A stretch of 64,000 bases of DNA, taken from NCBI GenBank assembly GCA_019638385.1, contig JAHBTW010000024.1, positions 1 through 64,000 of the forward strand. Reading direction: 5' to 3'. Of this stretch, positions 34,256-42,349 are shown piece by piece. Position numbers and translations under genes: made by a program. The first letter of the stretch is position 1. Each line of letters opens with the position of its first letter. A model generated the notes under the pieces. The model did not search any database, was not told the DNA's origin, and worked only from the letters and a program-made list of their open reading frames with translations. The stretch is from Saprospiraceae bacterium. GTDB taxonomy: Bacteria; Bacteroidota; Bacteroidia; Chitinophagales; Saprospiraceae.

Positions 34256-34495
34256 TGAGTGCGTTCAAGTTGGTTTCGGGTTTCAGGTTTCGGGTTGCGA
34301 GTTTCGGATTCCCTTGGTTTCCTCCTTCGCCACGTCCTTCACGCCACGCGCGTGGTTCGGCGGAGGTACTATGCTCTCCCGATTTCCTTCGTCATCGGGA
34401 TGTCGCTTCGCTCCATTTGCTCTTCGACTCCGCTCAGGGCAACGCCTTTTGCCAATTTGCTCTTGCAATCTTGCCCCTTGCACTATGCACTATGC
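34256..34495. repeat. Gap with tandem words between anti-sigma and caspase genes
   Basis: A tandem run of GGTTTCGG/GTTTCAGG words fills 34271-34308. A palindrome CCACGCGCGTGG lies at 34344-34355. TTCGACTCCGCTCAGGGC (34423-34440) resembles the CCTGAGCGGAGTCGAA word common in Bacteroidota intergenic DNA. GCACTATGCACTATGC follows near 34480. No gene is seen. A promoter for the caspase gene is not evident. Confidence 0.55.
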
Positions 34496-35344
34496 TCAGA
34501 ATTTCCCCGTCCAAAGGGATGTCGTTTGTCCTACGATTACAAGCCGGCCGTAATACAAGCCATCCGGCAGCGCGACGGTTTGTTCGGCTTCGAGCGAGTA
34601 CGCCTTTTTGCCGGCAAAAGCCCGGAAGCGGTTTCCCTCGTCTATGAGTGTAATCGCAACGGGCAGGCGCAACAGGGGCTTGCCTTGTGGCAGACTGTTG
34701 TTGAGCAGTACCAATTCTAATTCGGGCGGTTCCAGCGCGGTAAGCATGCGCCCCGAGAAACGGATTTGGCGCGTGCCGGCTGCGTCCCCGGGAAAGGCTT
34801 CCAATAGGGCTGTTTCTACCGATACATAAGCATCGCGGGGCTGTGTGAGTTCTTTTTCCAACGTGGGGTTGGGCGCGAAAGGACTGCGGGCCGGCTGCTG
34901 CGGTTTGGGTGGCGGAGCCGTTTGCACGGTGTCCGCTATGATTTCTTTCATTTCGGCGGAGTCTGGCGCCTCCGTGTCGGCGATGGTGTCCTGCAGGATG
35001 GCGGGCGGTTCGGAAGCCGGCGTGTGGGCCGGTTGATGGAAAAGGTATGAACGCAGCGCTATTCCCAACACAATGGCTAACAATGCAATAAAAGCACCCG
35101 GGAGCGGATTGGGCCCTACAACGGGGCCGGGCGGCGGAAATTCCTGCGCCACCTCGGCCACCTTTTGCCGGAAGACGCGTTTTTCCCTGTCGGAAACCAC
35201 GCGCTCCAAACGCCGGTGCAGCTCCAGCTCGGCGGCCAGTTCCGGGTCGGCGGCTATGTCCCGCTCCAGCGCTTCCCGCTCCGCTGCCGTTAGTGTTCCG
35301 GCGAGGTAGGCTTCGATGCGTTCGTGTATGGTTTCTTTGTTCAT
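34496..35344 (-). CDS. Membrane anti-sigma factor-like protein
   Basis: 282 aa. The N-terminal helical cytoplasmic domain (ETIHERIEAYLAGTLTAAER, with a DPELAAELELHRRLE segment) resembles zinc-free anti-sigma domains. A single transmembrane helix is at ~84-103 (FIALLAIVLGIALRSYLF). A Pro-rich linker and a C-terminal beta-rich periplasmic domain follow (FSGRMLTALEPPELELVLLN, ITLIDEGNRFRAFAGKKAY). It begins 4 nt after the ECF sigma gene, and the pair is almost certainly a regulated unit. The C-terminal domain may sense the caspase or its products (inference). Confidence 0.8.
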   Translation of the reverse strand: MNKETIHERIEAYLAGTLTAAEREALERDIAADPELAAELELHRRLERVVSDREKRVFRQKVAEVAQEFPPPGPVVGPNPLPGAFIALLAIVLGIALRSYLFHQPAHTPASEPPAILQDTIADTEAPDSAEMKEIIADTVQTAPPPKPQQPARSPFAPNPTLEKELTQPRDAYVSVETALLEAFPGDAAGTRQIRFSGRMLTALEPPELELVLLNNSLPQGKPLLRLPVAITLIDEGNRFRAFAGKKAYSLEAEQTVALPDGLYYGRLVIVGQTTSLWTGKF

Positions 35345-35348
35345 AACA

Positions 35349-35915
35349 TCAATTGTTCAGGTACTCTGCATAACGCGCATCGCCGCGCACTTTTTCCAGG
35401 AGCTGCTCTTTGCACTGGAATTTGCGTTTTTTGGCGTATCCCACGCTGCCGAACCCCATAGCTGCTGCAATTTCTTCCATGCTCTTTTTTTCAAAAAACA
35501 ACTCAAGCAGGCGACGGCAATCCTCGCCGATCTGCCGAAAGGCGTCCCATAAAATGCGATCTTTTTCTTCTTCTATTATTTCGGATTCCAAATCCGTCTC
35601 ATCTCTGAATTTGAAGTCATCGGTAAGGGTTACCTCTGTGCGTGATTTTTTTTGCAGGCGGCTACCCCACAAGTTGCGGCACACGCCATATAATAAGGTG
35701 GAAAAAGTGCTGCTCAACTCAAAACCGCTTTGTCTGCATTTTTCGTACAACACCACTAAGGCATCCTGAAAAACGTCTTTGGCATCCTCATAGCTGCCGC
35801 CGTTTTGCGTGATCAGCCCGCTCACCCTGGGGAAAAACTCGCGATAAATGCGGCGCAGCCCCTCCGTGTCGCCGGAGCGAATGGCTGTGATGAAGTGATG
35901 ATCCGTAGAGGACAT
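35349..35915 (-). CDS. ECF-type RNA polymerase sigma factor
   Basis: 188 aa. Region 2 (~20-90): IYREFFPRVSGLI, EDAKDVFQDALVVLYEKC, TFSTLLYGVCRNLW. Region 4 (~120-180): CRRLLELFFEKKSMEEIAAA, MGFGSVGYAKKRKFQCKEQL, a helix-turn-helix binding the -35-like element. It directly precedes the membrane anti-sigma gene and, after the 271-bp gap, the secreted caspase. The gap up to the divergent kinase (35916-36086) may hold both promoters, though no clean -7 box is visible. Confidence 0.9.
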   Translation of the reverse strand: MSSTDHHFITAIRSGDTEGLRRIYREFFPRVSGLITQNGGSYEDAKDVFQDALVVLYEKCRQSGFELSSTFSTLLYGVCRNLWGSRLQKKSRTEVTLTDDFKFRDETDLESEIIEEEKDRILWDAFRQIGEDCRRLLELFFEKKSMEEIAAAMGFGSVGYAKKRKFQCKEQLLEKVRGDARYAEYLNN

Positions 35916-36086
35916 GTATAGCGTGTTTGTGTTTTTCGCCCGGTGTGGAGCGAAGCCGAAACGACCGTATAGTTACAATCTTTTTTGAAAACGGCTTCAA
36001 TATTCTTTAAAATAACAGCACGCTTTTGGCGGCGTGATTTTTGACGAAGAGGCAAGAACATGGCTTTTCCTCCCGTTTAGAATACC

Positions 36087-38606
36087 ATGAAAGAAAACGC
36101 CGGCGAAAAAAAACTCCGTCTGAGTTTCCAATCAGCCAAAAGCAAGGTCATTGCCGGCTTTGTGCTGGCCGGCGTGGCGTTGGTATTGTTTTGGGTGGGC
36201 AGCCGCCTCGTGTTCGGCGTTGCTTTGCGCAATATGGAAGAGCTGAGCAAACCCAACGATAAATTAGTGCAGGTTCACGCGCTGTTTCAGGAATTTACCC
36301 GCACCGACCAACTCCAGCGCCGCATCGCCGTGGAGGAAAAGCTCAACCGGCGGGAGAAAATCGAAGCGCTCTCCGACAGCCTGCTCAACCGCATCAAAGC
36401 GCTCCAACAACTATACCGCGAAGACGATGCCCAATACCTGCATTTGGATTCCATTCAGGTAGTGATGAAAAAACGAAGCCGATTGTTCTGGGGCTTCATT
36501 CAGAAGCGCGACCGCCTGTTGTCGAACAGTTTGCTCGAAGCCCAGGCTCGCGATATTTCCGAATGGCTGGCCGACAGCGACCCCTTGCTGGATAGCACCG
36601 TACAAACTCAAATCTACCGGCAAATTACCACTACTTCCACCCCGCCCGATACCCTCATCAAAATCATTGCGCTCGAACGGCAGGGCGGCTTGTTCAATCG
36701 CCTGTTCGGAAAAAAGAAACCCACCGAGGTAGAAGAAACCCTCACACCGGCAACACCGGAAATCAGGGTGGAAGCAACCGTAGATTCCGTGGTCAGCAGC
36801 CTCAACATAGCGGAGAGAGATACAGTACTGCCCCGCCTGGAGGAGCGCCTGCGCGAAATGGTGCAAAGCCAACAACAGCAAATCACCCGCGTGGCCTGGT
36901 CGGAATTGGAATTTCTCCGGGCCGGCTATGTACTCACCAACGAAATCCGCTTTCTGCTGTACGAGATTGAGGAAGAAGAACTCCGCAACATCGAAGCCAA
37001 CCAACAGGCGCTCGCCAAACTCATTGCCGACAGCTTCGGTATGTTCAACTGGCTGCTCATCGGCATACTACTGAGCCTCGCTTTGCTCATTTACCTCATC
37101 CTGACCGATTTTTCCAACAGCCGCCGCTACCGGGCGCAGTTGGTGCAGGCACGCGACGAAGCCGAACGCCTCAGCGGGGTCAAGGAGCGTTTTTTGTCCA
37201 ACATGAGCCACGAAATCCGCACGCCGCTGCAATCTATCATCGGCTATGCCGAACAGATACAAAAAACCGAACAACCCGACACCGCCGACAAACAAGCCAT
37301 TCACCAATCGGCGCAACATCTCCTCCAAATCGTCAATGAAGTATTGGATTACAACCGCTTGGTGTCAGGGCAGTTTCATTTGGATGCCCGGCCCTTTGAT
37401 CCGGTAAAGGTGATAGAAGAGGTCGGCGCCGCCGTGAAAGTGCAGGCCGAAAGCAAGGGGCTGGAGTTCATTGCCCGGTTTGAAACAGCGCCGGCCGGCC
37501 TTCTACTCGGCGACGCCTTCCGCTTGCGGCAAATATTGTACAACCTGCTGGGCAACGCCATCAAGTTTACCCGCGAGGGCAGGGTGTGCCTTTCGGCAAA
37601 TTGCGAACAAGACGGCAACGCTTGCCGGCTCCAGTTTCGGGTGGAGGATACCGGCATCGGCATGTCAGAAGAGGATTTGAAACACGTTTTTAATCAGTTT
37701 GAACAAGCGCCCGGCTTAGACCGCGAGCGCTTCGGCGGCACAGGTCTGGGGTTGTCTATCGTAAAAGCGTTGGTAGAAATACAGGGCGGAACCATAGCGG
37801 TAGAAAGCGCGCCCGGCGTCGGGTCACAGTTTTCGGTTTGTATGGAGTATCCCCAAGCCGCTGCGCCCGCACAGGAACCTGTCGGCGAAACTGCGCCTGC
37901 CGCCCCGCTTGCCGGTCATGCCGGCACGGTGCATGTGGTAGATGACGATGCCTACACTCTGCGATTGTGCCGGCAGGTGTTGCGCGATGCGCATTTCAAA
38001 GTAGCGGCTTATGCTTCTCCTGCCGATCTGCTGAATGCCGCCGCGCCGGAAGCCGGCGATGTGGTACTCACCGATATTCGCCTGCCGGGCCTGTCGGGGT
38101 ATCAACTGCTCGAACGGCTGCGCGCGGCCGGGACGCAACTCACCGTCATTGCCATGACGGCTCAGGCACTGCCCGAAGAACGGCAAGCCATCCGCGAGGC
38201 GGGTTTTGATGAAATACTCGTCAAGCCCTTCACCGCCGATGAATTGATGGGCGTAGCAGCCCGGTTTACACGGCCGGAAACGCCTTCGCCGCCACTCTTT
38301 GAAGAGGAAGACGGCTTGAAGGAATTATTTTTTTCGGAAACGGAAAAAGACCTGCGGGCGCTGCGAGCGGCTTTGGATGCCGATGACGCGACCGATGCGG
38401 CGGAAATGCTGCACCGCTTGGCGGGCCGTTCCGGGCAGTTCGGCTTTACCGATTGGTATGCGGCGCTGCGGCGCTTGGAAATCGGTCTGCGGGGAGGAGA
38501 AGGTTTAGCGGTGCTGCGACCGAAAATTGAGGCGCTTTGTGTAGAGATTGCTGCATCCCGCGTGCCGGCTGCTTTAGCTGCCGACGACCTTACACAGGCG
38601 ACTTAA
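36087..38606 (+). CDS. Hybrid sensor histidine kinase with receiver and Hpt domains
   Basis: 839 aa. Transmembrane helices at ~22-45 and ~330-350 bracket a periplasmic helical sensor (~46-330). HisKA has SNMSHEIRTP with phospho-His375. HATPase_c follows with N-box NLLGNAIKFT, GIGMSEEDLKHVF and GTGLGLSI. The receiver (~615-735) has the VDDDAYTLR acidic pocket, phospho-Asp663 (LTDIRLPG) and a Lys in LVKPFT. A C-terminal Hpt-like segment carries His776 (LHRLAGRSGQFG). It makes a full internal phosphorelay. It converges with the NtrC-type regulator (18 nt apart), its likely output partner. Confidence 0.95.
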   Translation: MKENAGEKKLRLSFQSAKSKVIAGFVLAGVALVLFWVGSRLVFGVALRNMEELSKPNDKLVQVHALFQEFTRTDQLQRRIAVEEKLNRREKIEALSDSLLNRIKALQQLYREDDAQYLHLDSIQVVMKKRSRLFWGFIQKRDRLLSNSLLEAQARDISEWLADSDPLLDSTVQTQIYRQITTTSTPPDTLIKIIALERQGGLFNRLFGKKKPTEVEETLTPATPEIRVEATVDSVVSSLNIAERDTVLPRLEERLREMVQSQQQQITRVAWSELEFLRAGYVLTNEIRFLLYEIEEEELRNIEANQQALAKLIADSFGMFNWLLIGILLSLALLIYLILTDFSNSRRYRAQLVQARDEAERLSGVKERFLSNMSHEIRTPLQSIIGYAEQIQKTEQPDTADKQAIHQSAQHLLQIVNEVLDYNRLVSGQFHLDARPFDPVKVIEEVGAAVKVQAESKGLEFIARFETAPAGLLLGDAFRLRQILYNLLGNAIKFTREGRVCLSANCEQDGNACRLQFRVEDTGIGMSEEDLKHVFNQFEQAPGLDRERFGGTGLGLSIVKALVEIQGGTIAVESAPGVGSQFSVCMEYPQAAAPAQEPVGETAPAAPLAGHAGTVHVVDDDAYTLRLCRQVLRDAHFKVAAYASPADLLNAAAPEAGDVVLTDIRLPGLSGYQLLERLRAAGTQLTVIAMTAQALPEERQAIREAGFDEILVKPFTADELMGVAARFTRPETPSPPLFEEEDGLKELFFSETEKDLRALRAALDADDATDAAEMLHRLAGRSGQFGFTDWYAALRRLEIGLRGGEGLAVLRPKIEALCVEIAASRVPAALAADDLTQAT

Positions 38607-38624
38607 GCTCGTCGGTATGCGGGG

Positions 38625-39956
38625 TCACAGCCGGATTCCGTACCGGTTCATCTTGTTATAGAGCGTTTTTCGATCTATCTTCAACAGCTCTGCGGCTTTG
38701 GTTTTGTTGAACCGGCAGTTGCGCAGGGTTTCCATGATGATGTCCCGTTCAGAGTTGTCGCGTTGTGCGCGCAGGTCGTCCTGAGTTTGGGTTGCATACA
38801 GTTGCAGCGCCAAATCTGCGGGCAGAGCATCTTTGCCGATCGGCCCCGAACCGGTGAGCAGCACGGCACGCCGGATCACGTTGCGCAGTTCGCGCAGGTT
38901 GCCGGGCCAATCGTAGGCGTGCAGCAGGCCCTGTGTTTCTTCCGTCAATCCGGCTACATTTTTTTGCAGGTCGTGATTGGCTTGTTGTATAAAAAAGCGG
39001 ACGAATTCGGGCAAGTCTTCTGTGCGTTCGCGCAATGCCGGCACGCGGAGGCTGAACTCGTTGAGGCGGTGATAGAGGTCTTCGCGAAAATCGCCGTCCT
39101 GTACCTGTTGCCACAGTGCCTCGTTGGTGGCGGCGAGGATGCGCACATCCACGCTTATTTCCCGGTTGCTGCCCAAAGGGGTAATGACCCGTTCCTGTAG
39201 CGCCCGCAGCAGTTTGATCTGCACTTCATAACTGAGGTTGCCGATTTCATCTAAAAAAAGGGTGCCGCCGCAGGCTATTTCGAACTTGCCTTTTTTGCTG
39301 CTGCCCGCCCCGGTGAAAGCGCCTTTTTCATGCCCAAATAGTTCGCTCACCGCCAATTCGTTCGATTGCACGCCGCAATCTATGGCTACAAAGGGGCCGG
39401 CAGCCCGCCGGCTCTGTACATGAATGGCGCGGGCAATGTGTTCTTTTCCTGTGCCGCTTTCACCGAGGATGAGTACCGACATATCAGTGGGGGCTACCAC
39501 GGCGGCCATGCGGTAGAGTTCTTTTGCAGCGGGACCGTTGCCCTCTATTTTCTCTTCTGATGCAGCGGTTGGCGGGGCGACTTGCTGCGGGGCATCTTTT
39601 TGCTGTAAAGCGCCTTGCAAGACCATGAGCAGTTCGTCCTGATTGACGGGCTTGGTGATGTAGTCGAAAGCACCGGCCTGCATAGCGCGCACGGCGGTGC
39701 GGATATCGTTGAGGCTCGTCATGATGACGGTGGGTACAGCGCCTTGTGCCTGTCGGGCAGCCCGCATCACGTCTAAGCCAATGCCATCGGGAAGGCGGTA
39801 ATCGAGCAGCAGGAGATCGAATCGCTGTTGAGCGGCTATTCGCTCCGCATCCCGCACCCGGTAGCAGGTGTGCAGCGTATAGCCTTTGCGTTGCAGGAAA
39901 ATTTCTATGATCTTCGCAAAGGCCGGGTCATCTTCTACAAAAAGTACTTTGGGCAT
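38625..39956 (-). CDS. NtrC-family sigma-54-dependent response regulator
   Basis: 443 aa. The receiver (1-115) has phospho-Asp52 (LLDYRLPDG). The AAA+ sigma-54 interaction domain (~140-375) has Walker A ILGESGTGKEH (~165-172), the sigma-54-contact loop GAFTGAG (212-218), LFLDEIGNLS and the RLNEFSLRVPALRER arginine-finger region. A Fis-type helix-turn-helix ends the protein (CRFNKTKAAELLKIDRKTLYNKM). It activates sigma-54 promoters when phosphorylated, probably by the adjacent hybrid kinase. Convergent with that kinase. Confidence 0.96.
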   Translation of the reverse strand: MPKVLFVEDDPAFAKIIEIFLQRKGYTLHTCYRVRDAERIAAQQRFDLLLLDYRLPDGIGLDVMRAARQAQGAVPTVIMTSLNDIRTAVRAMQAGAFDYITKPVNQDELLMVLQGALQQKDAPQQVAPPTAASEEKIEGNGPAAKELYRMAAVVAPTDMSVLILGESGTGKEHIARAIHVQSRRAAGPFVAIDCGVQSNELAVSELFGHEKGAFTGAGSSKKGKFEIACGGTLFLDEIGNLSYEVQIKLLRALQERVITPLGSNREISVDVRILAATNEALWQQVQDGDFREDLYHRLNEFSLRVPALRERTEDLPEFVRFFIQQANHDLQKNVAGLTEETQGLLHAYDWPGNLRELRNVIRRAVLLTGSGPIGKDALPADLALQLYATQTQDDLRAQRDNSERDIIMETLRNCRFNKTKAAELLKIDRKTLYNKMNRYGIRL

Positions 39957-40033
39957 GGTCGGGCCGGTTGTGAACTTGTTTCATTAGTCAACAACCAAAG
40001 CCGGCCGTGGTTCTTTCCCGGTCGGCGCCAAAA

Positions 40034-40067
40034 GCAAAAAGCCGAAGCGTTCGGCTCCGGCTTTTGC
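40034..40067 (-). terminator. Rho-independent terminator of the PepSY-like gene
   Basis: On the minus strand, AGCCGAA-CGC-TTCGGCT lies within a longer GCAAAA...TTTTTGC stem and is followed by T-rich sequence. It begins ~29 nt after the stop at 40096. Confidence 0.75.
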
Positions 40068-40095
40068 ATTTATAGCGAGATGGTTGTTTTTGGGA

Positions 40096-40452
40096 CTATC
40101 CCTTCGGGTCAACTTTAGGGAGTACTTTACCATCGGCGGTCAATTTCAACTTGGTTTCTTCCGTACCGCGGGTCATGATTATTTTGTAATACTCGGCGCC
40201 ATCATCTTTTTTAATGTGCATTGCTTTTGATGCCGTCCATCCTTCATAAGCGTCAGATTTGAGGGTTGTTTGCACTGCTTCCGGCAGGTCGGCAATTGCA
40301 ACTTCCGTTTCAGATTGGTTGGAGTTTACTGCCATTTCAACAGCGGCTACTGCGGGTGCGGCCTCTTTTGTATCGTCGGCGGGTTGTTGGGCGAAAGCCT
40401 GATTCAAACCGAAAAAAGCTACAGCGAGGAAGAGGATTGACAATTTTTTCAT
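40096..40452 (-). CDS. Small secreted PepSY-like (BLIP-type) protein
   Basis: 118 aa. Signal peptide 1-21 (FFGLNQAFAQQ). An Ala/Glu-rich linker precedes a compact domain, ~residues 52-113. Its LPEAVQTTLKSDAYEGWTAS and YYKIIMTRGTEETKLKLTADGKVL pattern is that of the beta-lactamase-inhibitor-like PepSY-like family common in Bacteroidota periplasm. The role is unknown, possibly peptidase regulation. A hairpin lies in its leader and a terminator follows. Confidence 0.7.
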   Translation of the reverse strand: MKKLSILFLAVAFFGLNQAFAQQPADDTKEAAPAVAAVEMAVNSNQSETEVAIADLPEAVQTTLKSDAYEGWTASKAMHIKKDDGAEYYKIIMTRGTEETKLKLTADGKVLPKVDPKG

Positions 40453-40463
40453 GATGTCAGAAA

Positions 40464-40499
40464 ATTTATGGTTAGTGAATGAAAGTCATTACCATAAAT
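40464..40499 (-). promoter_or_regulatory. Hairpin in the leader of the PepSY-like gene
   Basis: ATTTATGGT (40464-40472) pairs with ACCATAAAT (40491-40499), and inside them AATGA (40478-40482) pairs with TCATT (40486-40490). The structure ends 12 nt before the start codon, where it could limit ribosome access or stabilise the mRNA. Confidence 0.5.
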
Positions 40500-40632
40500 C
40501 CAAAGGCCGTGCCAATATTTATTTTTCGGCATAATTTATTAAAAACCAATTTTTTATAAAAAAAAGAGGCGCGATAGGTTTTTCCTGAGTGTGGCGTTTT
40601 TTCCACACTTTGCGGAGATGTGTTGCCTCGGT

Positions 40633-42030
40633 TTAAGAAACAATCGCTTCACAGCCGGCAATAACCTTTTGCACGGCGGGGTCTTCGGCGAGCTGCGGCG
40701 CCCACTCCCACAAAAGATTCAACCCGGAGGGGTTTTCCTCCATTGCTTCGCCCAGCCGGTACAATGCCTCGGCTTGCCGCCCGACAGCAAACAGGCAGGC
40801 GAGGCGGGCATACGGCAGGCGAGCATCTTCGGATGTAACGGTCATTGCATCTTCGAGTACGATAAGCGCGGTTGCGGGATGTCCGCGCTGAAGCAAAAAG
40901 CGGGCATACTCCAGCGCGCACAGGCTGTTTTCGGGCGCTGTTTCGAGCGCGAGGGTGTAGTGATAATCGGCTTTTCCCGCGTGCCCGGCGTTATCGTGCG
41001 CTCCGGCGAGCGCCAGGTGATACTCCTCGCGCTGATCGTCCAGTTCCACGGCTTTTTGAAAAGCGCGAACGGCCCTCTTCCATTGTTTAGCGGCAGCATG
41101 GCAGGCGCCGATATGGAAATGCACCTCGTCGTCGAAGGGGTCTTGCCCCAAAGATTTGGCGTACCAAGCCACGGCCTGTTGATATTCTGCAAGGGCCTCG
41201 TAGCAGCGGCCGGTTTGGAAAAACAATTCGGCATGAGGTTCAAACTGCTCCAGCGCTTCCAGATAACACTGCAATGCTTTGCGAGGGTAACCCATTTCGA
41301 GACAAAGCTCGGCACAGTCTAAATACGCTGCTTCAAAAGCGGGATCAAGAATGAAGGCATACTCATAAGCCTGAACGGCTTCTTCATAGCGACCGAGGTA
41401 GGCTTTGGCCTGCCCCAAATTGTACCAGGCTAAGCAGGAAAAAGGGTCGGCCTCCAGAATGGATTCATGGAGGGCTACGCTGTCCTCGTAGCGCCGGGTG
41501 AGTTCCACACAAATACCCATGCGTTCCAGTGCAGCGGCGTGGCCGGGTTGAATATGCAAAGCGGCTCGCAGGGCAAAATACATCCGTTCGTACTCCTGCC
41601 TGTGCTCATATACCAGTGCCTCGGCTACCCACACGTCGGCAAACTGATCGCCGTGAACTGCAGTTTTGAGCAACTCCAAAAGGGATAAGGCTTCTTCAAA
41701 ACGGTGCAGGTAGGTGAGTGCTTCAATTTTGAGTAAAGCAACGGAAACATCGGCGGGGTGCTGCCGACCGGCCTCATTGAGCACGAGCACGGCCTGATTT
41801 TCCCGGTGTAATTCTATGAGGATTTGCGCTTTTTTCAGGTATAATCCAATGGATCGCGGATGCCGGTACAGGGCCGCTTCCACGGCTTCCAGGGCCTGAG
41901 CGTGAAAATCGTCTTTTTGGTAATATTCGATGACGGAAAGGAAATCTTTTTCGGTTCCGCAAAAGCAGTTCTCTCCCGTTAAAGCGTCTTCATAAGCTTG
42001 GATTACAATGGGAAAGGAATTGATATTCAT
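40633..42030 (-). CDS. Tetratricopeptide-repeat protein
   Basis: 465 aa with no signal peptide, built almost entirely of TPR-type 34-residue helical pairs from ~residue 35 to 440 (for example FSCLAWYNLGQAKAYLGRYE, HAELFFQTGRCYEALAEYQQ, EYHLALAGAHDNAGHAGKAD). It is a scaffold for protein contacts, cytoplasmic by default. A Bacteroidota TPR protein of this type often sits near signalling genes. Here it is downstream of the receiver-PAS protein, from which a repeat-filled gap separates it. Confidence 0.9.
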   Translation of the reverse strand: MNINSFPIVIQAYEDALTGENCFCGTEKDFLSVIEYYQKDDFHAQALEAVEAALYRHPRSIGLYLKKAQILIELHRENQAVLVLNEAGRQHPADVSVALLKIEALTYLHRFEEALSLLELLKTAVHGDQFADVWVAEALVYEHRQEYERMYFALRAALHIQPGHAAALERMGICVELTRRYEDSVALHESILEADPFSCLAWYNLGQAKAYLGRYEEAVQAYEYAFILDPAFEAAYLDCAELCLEMGYPRKALQCYLEALEQFEPHAELFFQTGRCYEALAEYQQAVAWYAKSLGQDPFDDEVHFHIGACHAAAKQWKRAVRAFQKAVELDDQREEYHLALAGAHDNAGHAGKADYHYTLALETAPENSLCALEYARFLLQRGHPATALIVLEDAMTVTSEDARLPYARLACLFAVGRQAEALYRLGEAMEENPSGLNLLWEWAPQLAEDPAVQKVIAGCEAIVS

Positions 42031-42277
42031 GGTGACAGTGTTTCTTTTTTGTGAACTCAGGATGGTCGCACAGCAGCAGGCTTCAAGCTATACCATCGGG
42101 GGAGTATAAGCGAACACCGTGCCAAATTGAAGGATAAAAATACGACCGGGGAAGGCAAAAAAGTACGCCCGCCGGGAGGCTGTCGCCAACATTTAAGGAA
42201 ACGGTACGGAACGGCAGTTTACCGGAGCTTCGAAGGGTGAATATTGTTTTTTGTAATCTAAGTAATTGGGGTGTTAA

Positions 42278-42341
42278 GATATTGGGATATTAAGGTATTG
42301 GGATATTGTCGCGCAGGCGAATATCCCAATATCCCAATATC
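42278..42341. repeat. ATATTGGG word repeat folded as an inverted repeat
   Basis: Left side: GATATTGGGATATT (42278-42291) and GGTATTGGGATATT (42294-42307). Right side: three ATATCCCA units (42320-42341). GATATTGGGATATT and AATATCCCAATATC (42328-42341) pair perfectly over 14 bp. It lies directly after the stop at 42350 of the upstream gene on the minus strand. Nothing else is seen in the 42031-42349 gap. Confidence 0.75.
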
Positions 42342-42349
42342 AAAGGGAC

